Assembly (NCBI GenBank): GCA_028023455.1
Contig: JAQFVV010000021.1
Location: 4,182,853-4,246,852, forward strand
Direction of reading: 5' to 3'
DNA: 64,000 nucleotides
Origin: Epiperipatus broadwayi
Taxonomy: Eukaryota > Onychophora > Udeonychophora > Euonychophora > Peripatidae
Both the position numbers and the translations under genes were made by a program. Of the stretch, positions 47,458 through 59,449 are shown in pieces. The notes below the pieces were generated by a model. That model saw only the letters and a program-made list of their open reading frames with translations. It searched no databases and was not told the DNA's origin. The number at the start of each line of letters is the position of its first letter. Position 1 is the stretch's first letter.

Positions 47458-48169
47458 CTATCTGGCTTGCTATGCTGAGTTTTAAGACATTACGAGTCTA
47501 AAAGATTCACGCTTGCAAGCTGAATAGAAACTGTTTCATAAACACTCAGAGTTTGTATTTAGATCTAGTTTCTAAAATTCCTGTCTTTCACTGATGACAG
47601 CAAATAGCTTGAAATCATGATCTGAAAGTGGAATTAAAGTTAGAGATAGTGAATGCATGCTCTGACGTTTATGTAAACATACGCTTGATGGTGTTTTTGG
47701 TAGAACGCCATCTGTTGACATAAATACAAGCGTTAGCAAGTTTTTAACTTGTTTTTTGTTTTTCATAAATGTACCTTTGAGGTCTTTCTAGCAATGATAT
47801 ATATTGCAGAGGCTTCTACTATGTGGTGATGCTGAACTGAGATCAGACCCATATAGCTATCTGGCTTGCTATGCTGAGTTTGAAGACATTACGTGTCTAA
47901 AAGATTCACGCTTGCAAGCTGAATAGAAACTGTTTCATAAACGCTCAGAGTTTGTGTTTAGATCTAGTTTCTAAAATTCCTGTCTTTCACTGATGATAGA
48001 AAATAGCTTGAAATCATGATCTAAAAGTGGAATTAAAGTTAGAGATAGTGAATGCATGTTCTGACGTTTATGTAAACATACGCTTGATAGTATTTTTGGT
48101 AGAACGCCATCTGTTGACATAAATACAAGCGTTAGCAAGTTTTTAACTTGTTTTTTTTGTTTTTCATAT
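47455..48169 (+). repeat. 399-bp tandem duplication (312-bp conserved core)
   Basis: TAGCTATCTGGCTTGCTATG starts at 47,455 and 47,854. The cores end in AACTTGTTTTTTGTTTTTCAT at 47,766 and 48,169. Only about ten differences are visible over 312 bp. A 64-codon minus-strand frame in the first copy ends at the core edge; nothing supports it as a gene. Both cores start next to TA-rich sequence. Confidence 0.9.
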
Positions 48170-48174
48170 ATATA

Positions 48175-48360
48175 TATACAGTGAATTTATTTAAATATAT
48201 GTAAATTATATGGCCCATTTCTTCAATAGGAGAAAGCAGAATTCCTTCCTATTCATGGCATTAGGGTTATAATAATATGTCAGAATAGGAGCCTGCTTTC
48301 CCTGTCAAAGAATGGGCCATACAATTTACATACATTTATATAAATTCACAGCACATATAT
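48175..48360. repeat. palindrome, about 185 bp
   Basis: GTGAATTTATTTAAATATAT and GTAAATTATATGGCCCATTTC pair with GAATGGGCCATACAATTTAC and ATTTATATAAATTCAC. GAAAGCAG and CTGCTTTC pair near the axis at about 48,268. It directly follows the 399-bp tandem pair. Confidence 0.85.
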
Positions 48361-49068
48361 ATACACCCACTTACACAAATCTCAACGCTATAAATGTGAG
48401 CCCATATATTGCTCTTAAGGCATTAAGCTACATTAAATATGCAGTTATTAATAGCTTCTTTAATGATAGCGTCTGAGTGCATATAAGAAAAGTTCGTTAC
48501 CTTTTGAATTATAAAAAAACTTGAATACATCGATGCCCAGTTCAATGACGTCTCATTGATTACATCATAGTTAGAAGAAAGAATGTAAAACAAGTTGGAC
48601 AGTTCTTGGGCATATTATTAGGAATGTTTTTTATAAGCCATTACTGTCTACGTTAAATTTCACTATTATTAAAGATTAAATTTACAATGTTGGATTCTCA
48701 ACTGTGTTATGCTACTAAGACATAAAATTCAGTTAAACAGAATAGGCATAAGTAATAAGAATAAGTATTCTTGAGTTTACTAAAACATTCCTCACCTGTT
48801 TCTTTGACAGTGATTCTAATTATTACTAAAAAAAAAAATTGTTTTGTCACCATCAATGTTATATATCACCTTGCCTTCAAATAATGGACTAGTTCAGATT
48901 TCATCTTATCTTGATCAGATTGAGCCTTTGCTGCCATGGACCAATGGATATACAAATAGATAAGATACATCCAGTAGTGCAAATGGACCAATAGGTGATG
49001 TTAGTCACTGAATTCAAATGTTTGCATTATAGAAAAGGATCTGTCCATAAATAGTCAATCCATATGGA

Positions 49069-49569
49069 GGTAAGGTCAGACAACAACTGTCAAAGCTGAA
49101 TGGCAATATACCCATCCACTATATGGTTGAGCAGTGAGCAAAGCTCACATTCCAACTAGAAGCTGTTAGACATAAACCAGACATGAAACAAGCTGCAACA
49201 AAACACCTGGTAGTGTCATTTTACTTCCTCATGAGGCAAGCTGTCATGATACAGCTGGAAGTGATAGGTAAACTTATAAGAGCACCTGAAATCCATTACA
49301 CCAATAGTTGCTTAGTAGCTAAACACTATACTAAGCCAATAGTATTGGGCAAAGATTTAACATTGAATATATTGTAAATATGTATTTTGATATTTGTTTC
49401 ATTAATAAATATTATAATGGTATTTCATGAGTTTGTGGTCATACATAAATTAATTCATACAATATCCAAGCACCAAAAAATGCACAGAGGGATGATCTCT
49501 CTAGCTCCAGATTCTCCCACTGAATTAAATCATGCAATTTCTCTATTGTTAGTTAAAGAAGACATATAG
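49069..49569 (+). pseudogene. decayed open frame, possibly retropepsin-like
   Basis: About 167 codons in one plus-strand frame are broken by two stops (near 49,132 and 49,375). The piece at 49,183-49,377 ends KPIVLGKDLTLNI, which resembles the C-terminal 'ILGxDFL' of a retroelement aspartic protease. No DTGA or DSGA catalytic triad was found upstream, and no RT follows. The next piece contains KMHRGMISLAPDSP, which I do not recognise. Decayed transposon coding is a better guess than a host exon. Confidence 0.25.
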
Positions 49570-50635
49570 TATTTTCTAATTAGCAAAGTAAAAATGTGAA
49601 TGTGGAGTTTCATAAGTAACATATGGTTCTTTAAATGCAGAAAAACAGGGTGAGAAGGCTTTAAAAGTGATTAATGGATTGAACTTTCTAAAAAAAAAAT
49701 AAGCATATGGAATTAAAAATATGTTATTTTACACAGGTGAAAGAAATACTTGCACCATTTTTGCGTAATTTTCATCCTACCTCTTAAACATGGATTTTGA
49801 CAGAAATATCCAACTTAATAAGGTTAAAACTATTTTAGGTAATAATGGCCATATGTAAGCTCCAAAGCTGTTGAAAACTTAGGAATGCATGTACCAATGA
49901 TATTGTTACCACCTGACATTAAGGATGCTTCTATTGATCTATTTGTGAAAAATAATAATGGGGCGATACTACGGTTTATGAACTGCTACACTACAAAAAT
50001 AGGGAAATAGGAAAGACTTAACAATAATATAGTCCAACGCTTTGTTTCTCAGTAGACCACATGATGTTTGAGAGCTAAAAATGTACAGAGTAGAAATGTA
50101 ATTCAAATATCTTTAGCTCTCAAGTTATTCTACAATTACTACACTAACTCATGTAAAACCAAAACAACTGAATGGTTCATCTTTCAGCGTATGGTATTCA
50201 AACTCCACATATGGCAGATTAGGTCTCATAAACCTTAAGGTTTCATCATCTTATGTTTGAATGGCTAAGGTCTTGACTGATTAACTGATCATTCCAAGTA
50301 GTCCCATTTTTTATCTATTTTTAAATTGTCATTATTGTTTATTAATAATTTTGAAATTGGAGTTTACACTGCAATAAAAAATGTTTGATAAAATGGTTAT
50401 CATCTTAATTCACTATTAATTATTATTAGCATTTGAAAGTAAACCAATAATTAATTGCTATTTCTCTGTTTTTGACTTTCTTTTAGTAGCTTAAGTTAGT
50501 ACAGGATCCAGTCATCATTAATCTATCATTTGTCATTTTTCCGCATCTACTGTGATGTCCTGAGTAGTTTGGGGCTTGTAGAGTGATGGACTGAGAAGTT
50601 AGTTCCTGGATCGATTTTCAGTTGAGCGACATAAA
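49570..50635. other. non-coding spacer
   Basis: No frame or repeat is recognised. Confidence 0.4.
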
Positions 50636-50639
50636 TATA

Positions 50640-52620
50640 GAAAAGATTTAGCTCAGACAAACTCCCTGCTATTTTTAAATGCTGATTCTATCACGTGACT
50701 TCGTGAGTGATTAATTATAGTATTACTACTACTAATCCTGGTAGTGGTATTGTGTGTTTGTGCGACTACATTTCTATCTTTGATTACACATAGAGCAATT
50801 CCAATAACCTTTTTTTTTCTTCTAACAATTGTTTTCCTTTCTTTGAATGTTTTTTTAAAAAAAAAACTGGAGTTAAACTGCAATACGTATTTCGAATGGC
50901 TGCTAATGAGTGGAAATACCGAATGAATGTGCGCGTACTTATAAATTAATATAATACCTAAAATCAACGAAAAGAGTGCGATTATTTAATATTCAACGAC
51001 TATTGTATATTAGTATTGTTTTTAACTTAAATAGTTTATTTCTTTTTTTTTTTAATTCATTAGAAAAAGAAAACATTTATTTTAATAAAAGAAAAAGAGT
51101 TTTGGTTTAAGTAGTAGAATTACCAGTGTTTAAAATTGTACGTGAACGCAAGGAAATATTCCTGAATGAAGAATAAAAATCAATTTCAGATAAACAGATT
51201 GATTTGTAAATTGCTCATGGAGGAGTACCATTCAACTCGGTGTTCTTCAGCTCTTACAAAGGTTGGGCGCAACCATCAACAGTATGTAAAACTTGTTCTC
51301 GATCAAAAGAAACAAGTATTAGTCCAAGTGATGTGATCTCTGATCCTTGGAGAGGAAAATGTAAAGATAAATCCCTTCTTAAAGAACAAATCACACACAG
51401 ACAACACTTATTCAAGGATTTCTTTTCCAGCTTCTCATGAATATTAATTTATGATCAAAATGCAAATCAAACAAAAGACATTATGTTTGATTTGTCCATG
51501 TGGAAAAGGCAAAATATTTAATAGTAGCAAGTGGATTTAAGGCTTTCACTCATTCTTGCTTTGCTATCACAACACTGCAATTATCTTCAATTCATTTAAA
51601 GTACTTTCTTAGAAAATGGGGTTAAAATAAATAACAGACAATAATAAAAATAAAAAAAAAAGGAAGAAAATAAAAGCATTCACTGCTGCCCTCTATTAGG
51701 AAAATGATAAAGTTTTATTTCAATTATATATATACATTATGTAACACCAGAGAAATTCGTTTGTAAATTAAAATAAAGTTGCAAATATTCATTTTAGTTT
51801 TGTTTACAATAAGTATTTTAATTAAATTAATGTTCAACGGCATGTTTATATTTTATGTTTAAAGATATATCGATATTTAAATATCTTCAAGTCGGTGTAA
51901 ACAGGTTAGTTTTAATGACGTAGCTCGAATTTTTGGAGCTCTACGTAAAATTTTAAAATAGCCCTTAATAGGCCTTTTTAATATTTTTAATATATCCATT
52001 ATACTTTTTTGAATATGTGTCTGTATAACAAAAAAGTCGAATAAGTCTCAAGAGCCCTATTTCATTGTCTTAGTTTACGACTGCTGAGTTTCTGGTCTAT
52101 TCTTCCATTTCTATTTTACTTGTTTTTAATAAAATTATAAAAGTTTTTACATTTTCTAAAACTTTGCAGTTTACAAATGCACTTTAATACTCGAACTGCC
52201 CTTGACTATGGTCACGTGTTGCCACACGTCACAATATTTAATTCAATCTAAATTCGGGCAGACATAAAGCTATTTCAGTTGCTTTTAAAACTGTTAAAAC
52301 TTGGTAACGCGCACACACACAGAGGTATGTATAAAAAATTGAAGTGTAAAGGTTCACTGAAATATTTTCAAAGATTTAAAAAAATTTTAACAGTGCAATA
52401 ATTGTTTACCCTTACATTTAGTTTTACTTCGTGAGAGAATGATATTATAAAATATCAAACTGTCAACATAAATGTGGAGATTCGGTTAGTTGATATCTCT
52501 AGATCACCTGACGAGAGAAAGTTCTTTTGCAAAATGCATACTCAGTGAGAGAAGGGAGGACGACTAACTTTCTAACCCTGGCAGATGATTGTGGTATTGC
52601 GAAGTTGAAATAAGGATGGT
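50640..52620. other. low-repeat, CpG-richer region
   Basis: No repeat family seen elsewhere in the window occurs here, and CpG is more frequent (CACGTG at about 50,693 and 52,212, GCGCGTAC at about 50,931, ACGCGCAC at about 52,305). Short frames at 50,653-50,967 (minus) and 51,240-51,440 (plus, no ATG start) have no recognised domains. It could be a regulatory or first-exon region of a host gene, but nothing proves this. Confidence 0.3.
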
Positions 52621-52759
52621 TGATGAAAACTTTAAAAATTTGAATACGTTTTATTTAGAAGGGCTTACTGAAGTATATATATCCTCTTTCAGCATTTATT
52701 TAAGCAAAACTTCATTTTAGAATGCCAAATGCGAATAAACATCATCATTTTCAGTGGTT

Positions 52760-53300
52760 ATTGATATACTGCAGGAGGAAGTTCTCACCAATTTTAATTA
52801 ATCCAGTGTTTTTTTTCCACATCCACTAGCAAACTTTTTTTATCCATCCATTTCACACGCGGTCTCTTTCTAGGTCTTATAAGGCTCTTATGATCCAATT
52901 TGAAATTTCTACCTTTTTCTAGCAATATTTCTAGCTCAACTTTACATTAGTTTCTTAATTCTATTAATGATGTCAATAAAAGCTATTTGTGTTTTCAACC
53001 ATGTGTTTTGTTTTCAATCCCTTCTTGCTACTTGTAACATACATCTCTCCGTATTTAGTTGAATGTTCTGAAGTCTCTGCATATGTTTTCTTAAATGTCC
53101 ATGTCTCAGATCCATAAGTAATAACTGGTAAAACACATTTATTAAAAAACTTTTTTCAAATACATAGGCGTGTTTTCTTTTAATGCTATTTCTATCAAAA
53201 GTGCTCCATCTAGGTGTGATTCTCTGATTAACTTCATCCTTATGTTTTCATTTGTATTAATAATCTGTTCAAAAATATTTGTGGTTGTTAACTTCTATGT
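52760..53300 (-). pseudogene. RTE-like LINE RT C-terminal region
   Basis: The minus-strand translation gives NENIRMKLIRESHLDGALL, FNKCVLPVITYGSETWTFKK (VITYGSETW at 53,125-53,099) and a later KRPRVKWMDKK. 'Y-GSETW' after CVLP is a classic RTE-family landmark downstream of the palm. Frame shifts separate the pieces. The 3' side (about 52,740) shows ATGATGAT, an RTE-type tail. The 5' part is missing. Confidence 0.75.
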
Positions 53301-53644
53301 CATTAGCATCCTTTATTTTCTTGTTTTGGTATTTAAGTAAGTATTTATTATAAACTTGTTATGATCTAGTATTAAAAACAGGTAATCATTGAAATTAGAG
53401 ACTTTTAAAAGCATGCTTTTGGAAGACCACAGCCAGAATTATAGGACTGTTTTAATTTAGCATTTAATATTTAAATAAGACAATGTTACTCTCATTTTTT
53501 TCAAGAGCACCAAGAGTCAGGCCCCCAAAATAAATAAATGAATAAAACAATTATTTTTACACTGTTTTGTTGCTTTTAAAATCAAAAAATTAATAAATAA
53601 CATTGGACTAGAAAAATTAAACTTATAATAATAGCAATATATAA

Positions 53645-53963
53645 AGGATTCGAACTCATACTTTCACACGACCCTCAACTCTCCATGCCATCTCATATTG
53701 CTGACCCATCTGATCACACACATGTTGAAAAGATAAATAATCACACCAATATTCGTATTTCATGCTAAACCAGCAATCATCAATTGTCCAGATTATTATT
53801 TCCACACATATATACAATCAGTGCTGGACCAACTGATGATTGCTGGTTTAGCATGAAATACGTATATTGTTGATTATTTATATTTTCAACATGTGTGTGG
53901 TCAAGTGGGTCGGCAAGGAGAGTTGAGGGTCGTGTGAAAGTCTGAGTTCGAATCCCTTATATA
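53645..53963. mobile_element. palindromic element, family A, short copy
   Basis: Arms of about 155 bp pair around 53,808. GGATTCGAACTCATACTTTC pairs with GAAAGTCTGAGTTCGAATCC, CACGACCCTCAACTCTCC with GGAGAGTTGAGGGTCGTG, and ATTTCATGCTAAACCAGCA with TGCTGGTTTAGCATGAAAT. On the right end, TGGTCAAGTGGG (about 53,908) and GAGTTCGAATCCC (about 53,945) match the Pol III A and B boxes, facing outward. Confidence 0.85.
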
Positions 53964-55595
53964 TTATAGTAGATACATGCAGGTGTGTGTAAGCCTGTAC
54001 AGTGTATTAATAATAGCAATAGTTAATGTTTAATGATTATAATAATAAAAAAAAAGCTATTAGCTATTTTACTACATGGCGTATTATTGTATTTATATTA
54101 GAGGTTTCTAGTCATTTATTATTTGTAAATATTTGAATAATACGATCAAAATCTAATTCTTATTCTTGTCTTAACTTTTTTTCAGTGCCAAAAGTTTTGA
54201 TTCATAGTAGATTTAAGTAAATAATTAACTGAAGAAACATCGGAACACTTTCTTTGTGGATTGTTCCTCACTTCTTCCTTGATTGTACTTCTATCACTAA
54301 TACGACTCATTTCAAACTCACTAACAATCAATAATCGACGGCTAGAAGTCCGACAAAATTTGGAATTTATCATTAACTAACAATCAACAACCTCAAAAAT
54401 AAAACACATACAAAGTGGTCCTTTCTCCAATATAAGAATTACTACATTCATTGTTTTCACACTCCGATTTGTAAGATGCTGTCAAAGCTTTAATCCCACA
54501 ACTGACAATACTAAATTACTCTTTCTAAAAAAATTAAATAACATTAAGACCAGAGATCAACCCCATGCACCAGCTGATATTTTTGCAGCTACATGGAATC
54601 TGATCTCATTAACAGCAACCCAGTGACTTGGCTATTGAATATGCTAATTTATATGAATTAGATATATATTGGTTATTGCTCAATTATATGAAAATCTATC
54701 TTATTGCTTTTCTACTTGAAATCTCTTTTGTTTCAGTAAGACTTGTAAATAATCGCCAATATATATAGTAAACCTAATAAAATTAATTTAAAACTACTTA
54801 AGTATTGCTAGGCAACTGAATGCTCTTTTGATTTTAGCCTGTTATAATAACATGCAGTAATACACTTTCCTTGATGGTGTACTATTTACATCAATAGTCC
54901 ATTAAACATGAATAGACTAAATATTGACTAAAGTGAAATATGTTTAGGCTGGGAATGACTCTGGGTATCCATGTTGCATGAGGAAGTAGGCAAACCTTTC
55001 CACTAAGAAACCAAGAGTTCTATATATTGCAATCCTTAATACCTAAAATAGGCAATGTAATAAAAGTTCCTGTGTATGTAAAATTATATATTTTGAATTT
55101 ATTAGGCCAATTCTGCTAGGTTTCTTTCAATAGAGGGTCAATCACTGGAGTGTTAGGTCTTCAGAATGTCTCCTATTTTGGCACTTTCAGTGATCAAATT
55201 TCTTTAAAAATTTTAAGCAATCAAGCCATTCGATTAGTTATTAATAATTAAACATATATTTATTAATTATGACAGTCTTTTAATTTTAAACCTTTATAAA
55301 ATAAGATATTGAGCTTTATTGTATATTTTGGAACAATAATACTAAAGAATCTTTTTTAAAAACTATTAGAGACTATTATAGTTTTTTAATTTTTATGGAA
55401 ATATTGGATATATACACGGTATATTTTGAGGAACACATTATGATTGTAAAATTGATTTTTTTTCCCCAATAGTTTTTTGAAGGATGACTCTAGTATTTAA
55501 AATGCACACAGATAATCTTTATATGTAAATATTATAAAGCATTTTTCTAGTTGAAAATTAAATAGAAAATACTTAAATCATGCTTTTAATGCCAT
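53964..55595. other. AT-rich spacer
   Basis: No supported gene. A 63-codon minus-strand frame at 54,182-54,373 is Ser/Arg-rich with no recognised motif. Confidence 0.45.
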
Positions 55596-55599
55596 GCAA

Positions 55600-55945
55600 T
55601 GCACTATGGCTTCTCCTTTATCAGAGTCAGGAATCTCTCAGCCACTAAGCTCAGAGAAACCTGTTAACCACATTCCCATCCCTTTCCATTCCCCATCGTA
55701 AGTTTTTTCCAAGTTCTTCTCTATCATAGCCATCCCATTTTCTTTGTCCACTTATTTGTACCCTCTCTGCTTGAAAGCATTTATATTCAATTAGCAGATG
55801 ACTAATATTTTCCATGCCTTCTTTACATAACTTGCAGACTAAATCACCCACATTCTTCCATTTATGTGTATATTCTCTTGTTGCTAATGATCCTGTTTGA
55901 GCCTTAAACCGTAAATTACTTTTCTTGCTATTTTTATAAATTAAG

Positions 55946-55994
<49 letters not shown>

Positions 55995-56480
55995 CTTTTT
56001 TACTTTCCACACTACTTCTCCAAGTCTCCAACTCCCTATTTTTATTAATGCATCCACTCTTCTATCCAATTCTTTGCACCTATAACAAGCAAGAATTCTT
56101 CTAACACAAACACCCTATTTTTTATACAAGAATATTGGCATAAAGTCTTTACCCAAATCTTCTGCATACCATGTTACCCCCCTCACCCATCTTATTGCTT
56201 GTCCTTTACTCATAACTCAATTAAATACTATTTTGGTTATTTTCTTATTATCCACAAATTTCAATCTAGTGAACATTTTCATTTTGCTTTTTGCATCTCT
56301 CATATAAAAACTTGACTATCCCATTTCTTCTTGAACTGCCTCCTTTGTAGTTCACATGTCTCAATCTAAGGCATGCCTTCTTACTTCTCTTTGTACTTTT
56401 TCTAAATAATCTAACACCTTTTTACTAACACCTAACACATCTTTATCATAAGTTAACCGTACTACTGTCACACCAATGTT
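55600..56480 (-). pseudogene. LINE 3' end, family L2x, copy 1
   Basis: The minus-strand frame at 56,031-55,651 carries a zinc-finger-like CKLCKEGMENISHLL followed by Tyr-Lys-Cys, then RKWDGYDREELGKNLRWG. This is a C-terminal gag-knuckle-like motif found in several non-LTR retrotransposons. Upstream on the same strand (56,480-56,330) is sequence similar to the YGNEVL...YLEKVQKEVG region of copy 3. A (TA)n run at 55,947-55,990 interrupts the frame. The 3' terminus GGCTTCTCCTTTATCAGAG (plus strand, about 55,610) is shared by four copies. 'L2x' is a label used here only; the clade is not determined. Confidence 0.7.
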
Positions 56481-56837
56481 AGGATATTTTAGCAATGCCC
56501 TCTGTGAACTCTATATTTATTTACAGAAAGTGTTGCTGAAATATTTTAACTTTTGGAAGAGTGATTTGAATACTTTCTACATAAAGAGTATTTTTATATG
56601 AACTCTCAAATAACTAGAATTAATATGTCAACCAATTGGCATTGTAAAGTGAACATTTCATACCTCTGTATAAGATATGACAACTTAGTGCAATTGTTTA
56701 AAATTGACTTTACTGGGATTGGTTATCTCATATAATGCAATAATTTACATAATTTGTTTCTCATTTATCATTTTCAAAAACTGGTTGAAAAAACAAAAAA
56801 ATATTGCAAAAGCTAAAACAAAATATTCATTTTTATT

Positions 56838-56904
56838 AAAATATGTGTATTACAAATAATAATAGTAAACAAAATATGTGTATTACAAATAATAATAGTA
56901 AGCA
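56838..56904 (+). repeat. 33-bp tandem duplication
   Basis: AAATATGTGTATTACAAATA occurs at about 56,838 and 56,872, each followed by ATAATAGTAA. Confidence 0.85.
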
Positions 56905-57289
56905 ACCACTCATAAATAAATATGACAGTTCAACTCTTTCTCTTTTTCCAATGAAAGAAAAAAGTGTGAGAGAGTATAAACTACTCTAAAAATGAGTTTT
57001 GCAAAGGCTACACAAAGCCACCTGTGAAACACAAATACATTCACATATAAAATATGCTCGTCCATTTTTATGTTTACTAGATATTTTATGATGCTATTTT
57101 TTAATTCCTTTAACAGAAAACTTTCTTTCTAAACTACTTCAATGCCATGTCTGATTGTAGCTCTCTAATGTATTCTATTTTCTACCATATCTTTCCAATG
57201 GAAACCATTAACATTGCACTTCTTTAGAAGGTCTTTGGATTATCCTTACAGATAGGCTTTATCTCCTACCATAAAAGGCCAGTAGTAAC

Positions 57290-57505
57290 TTCTTCCACAC
57301 AATAATACTACCTAATGCAAGACTTAGTAATCAGTGGATGCTAAAATGTTAGTGTATCAAAATTCCTGTTTAGTGCCCCTCAGCTGATATTTTCAGAATA
57401 GTTTCTGGCTTATGGCTTTCATCAGTATGGAACTTTGGATTTGAAAATGTGGCAACTGACATGTTTGGATCTAACATATGTCTTCAGTAGCCATCTTTAA
57501 GCTAT
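57290..57505 (+). repeat. palindrome family B, half copy
   Basis: TTCCACACAATAATACTACC, AGTAATCAGTGGATGCTAAA, AGTTTCTGGCTTATGGCTTT and ATCAGTATGGAACTTTGGAT match one arm of the 36.3-kb palindrome. Confidence 0.65.
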
Positions 57506-57705
57506 GAGCTCAAACTGAAAACTCAATATTTTTCAGTCCAAGCTAATTTTCTTATATAGTCATACAGATCTGAACCCAGTTCAATATCTCTCCATTTTGA
57601 TACTTAATGCTAATCATAAACATCTTTTGATCAGACTTGGTAGCAAAATGTTATGACATCACATAACACACCATTTCTTACACATGCACAATCACTTAAC
57701 GCAGC

Positions 57706-57910
57706 AATTTTCTCCATACAGTATTGTCATCTTTTTCAAGCTATAGTAATCAATGGATGGTAGAAGGTTAGTGTATCAAAATACTTATGCAGTGCCTGCT
57801 CATCCAATATCCCCAGACTAATTTCTAACTTATGGCTTTCATCAGAGAAGAACCTTGGTTCTGAAAACACTGCATCTAGATTTTGGATCTAATGCATTCC
57901 CTACGGCAGC
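57706..57910 (+). repeat. palindrome family B, half copy
   Basis: TTTTCTCCATACAGTATTGT, GTAATCAATGGATGGTAGAA, TGCCTGCTCATCCAATATCC, GAACCTTGGTTCTGAAAACA and CTGCATCTAGAT follow the family B arm. It lies about 415 bp after the previous half copy in the same orientation, suggesting tandem arms. Confidence 0.75.
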
Positions 57911-58069
57911 ATACATTTGACATTTTAAATTAACTATAAAACTAAGAGCTCAAACTGAAAACAATATTTTCACTCCAATGTAATTCACTTGTATGAGGAT
58001 TTGATACACTATTTTATGGATTTATTTATTGGTGCTTAAACTCTGAAGACAAATTAAGATAAAATTAAA

Positions 58070-58692
58070 AATATAGGGGATTTGAACTCAGACTTTGAAG
58101 TCCTTTTACTGTCCACACTATCTCATACTACTGATACCCATGATCACACACATGCAGACAAGATAAATAATCAGCAATATACATATTTCATGCTAAACCA
58201 GCACTCATCAGTTGGTCCAGATTACCATCTTCCATACATATATATAATCAGTGCTCAGTCTATATTAAAATAGCAAATCCTTAGACTTTAATAGACAGGC
58301 TTCAACCTACTCCAACTTTCAACTTGTCAACCATCCATACCATTGAGAATCTGATGATAGAATTTCCAAATGCCATGTTGATGCCAATGTTGCCCATGTT
58401 GACCTGAAGTCACTCTGATCCCTCATGTATAGGACAACATCCATTTTAATACATAGAAGAGGGATGGGCAGAATGCAGGCTTAATATGTAAGATTTGAAA
58501 TACCAGGCACTCTTAAACCTGGAGCCTAATTGTAAATATAGGTGATTTGAACTCAGACTTTCAAGCCTTTTCACTATCCACACTATCTCATACTACTAAT
58601 ACACATGATCACACACATGCAGAAAAGATAAATAATCACCACTATATTTTGTGCTAAAGCAGCACTCATCAGTTGGTCCAGATTACCATCTC

Positions 58693-58731
<39 letters not shown>

Positions 58732-59175
58732 CAGTACTCAGTCTATATTAAGACAGCAAATCTTTTGACCAATGGACAGGCTTCAACCTATTTCAACCTC
58801 CAACTCTTCAGCCATCCATACCATTGAAAATATGATGATAGAATTCCCAAATCCCATGCTGATGCCAATATTGTTGTCATGACCAAGGTGACCTCAAGTC
58901 ACTCTGAAGCCTCATGTATAGGACAGTATCCATTAAATACATAGAAGAGGGATGGGAAGAATGCAGACTTAATATGTAAGATTTAAAATACCAGGCACTC
59001 TTAAACCTGGAGCCTAATTGTAAATATAGATGATTTGAACTCAGATTTTCAAGCCCTTTCACTATCCACACTATCTCATACTACTGATACACATGATCAT
59101 ACACACATGCAGAAAAGATAAATAATCACCAATATACATTTTTCATGCTAAACCAGCACTCATCAGTTGGTCCAG
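58070..59175 (+). repeat. tandem array of family A arms (about 480-bp unit, 2.3 units)
   Basis: GATTTGAACTCAGACTTT starts at about 58,079, 58,547 and 59,031. Each unit continues through ACACATGATCACACACATGC, CATCAGTTGGTCCAGATTA, an AT run (58,696-58,727 in unit 2) and CCATGCTGATGCCAATATTG. Units 1 and 2 end in CCAGGCACTCTTAAACCTGG, a small palindrome. The third unit is cut at the 'GGTCCAGATATA' point. Unlike 23.6 kb, the arms are head-to-tail, so no long palindrome forms. Confidence 0.85.
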
Positions 59176-59449
59176 ATATATAAATAATAATAAAATTATA
59201 TCAAGCAAAACACTCTTCTCACACTTACATTCTTTTAATTCCATTGGCAATAAATTAACTCATTTGTTTACCATGGTAACTATGTTGAATTTTGAAGAAT
59301 TGATTGAGACACAATTTTTATAACTTCAATTTGCAGTATGCAAAAGTCAAATAATGTATGGAATTAGATTTGTCAGTAAATATTATGCATTTGCCTATGT
59401 TTATATTTCATTCAGTTCTAATATATTCTTTAACAATTTGATATTTTGT

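Noticed and set aside
47572-47766. 64-codon minus-strand frame in the 399-bp tandem unit
   Set aside because: No domain, and the frame ends at the repeat border; it is most likely chance.
51620-51720. CTGCCCTCTATTAGG resembling a CTCF-type site
   Set aside because: The match is partial, and the motif is not known for this organism.
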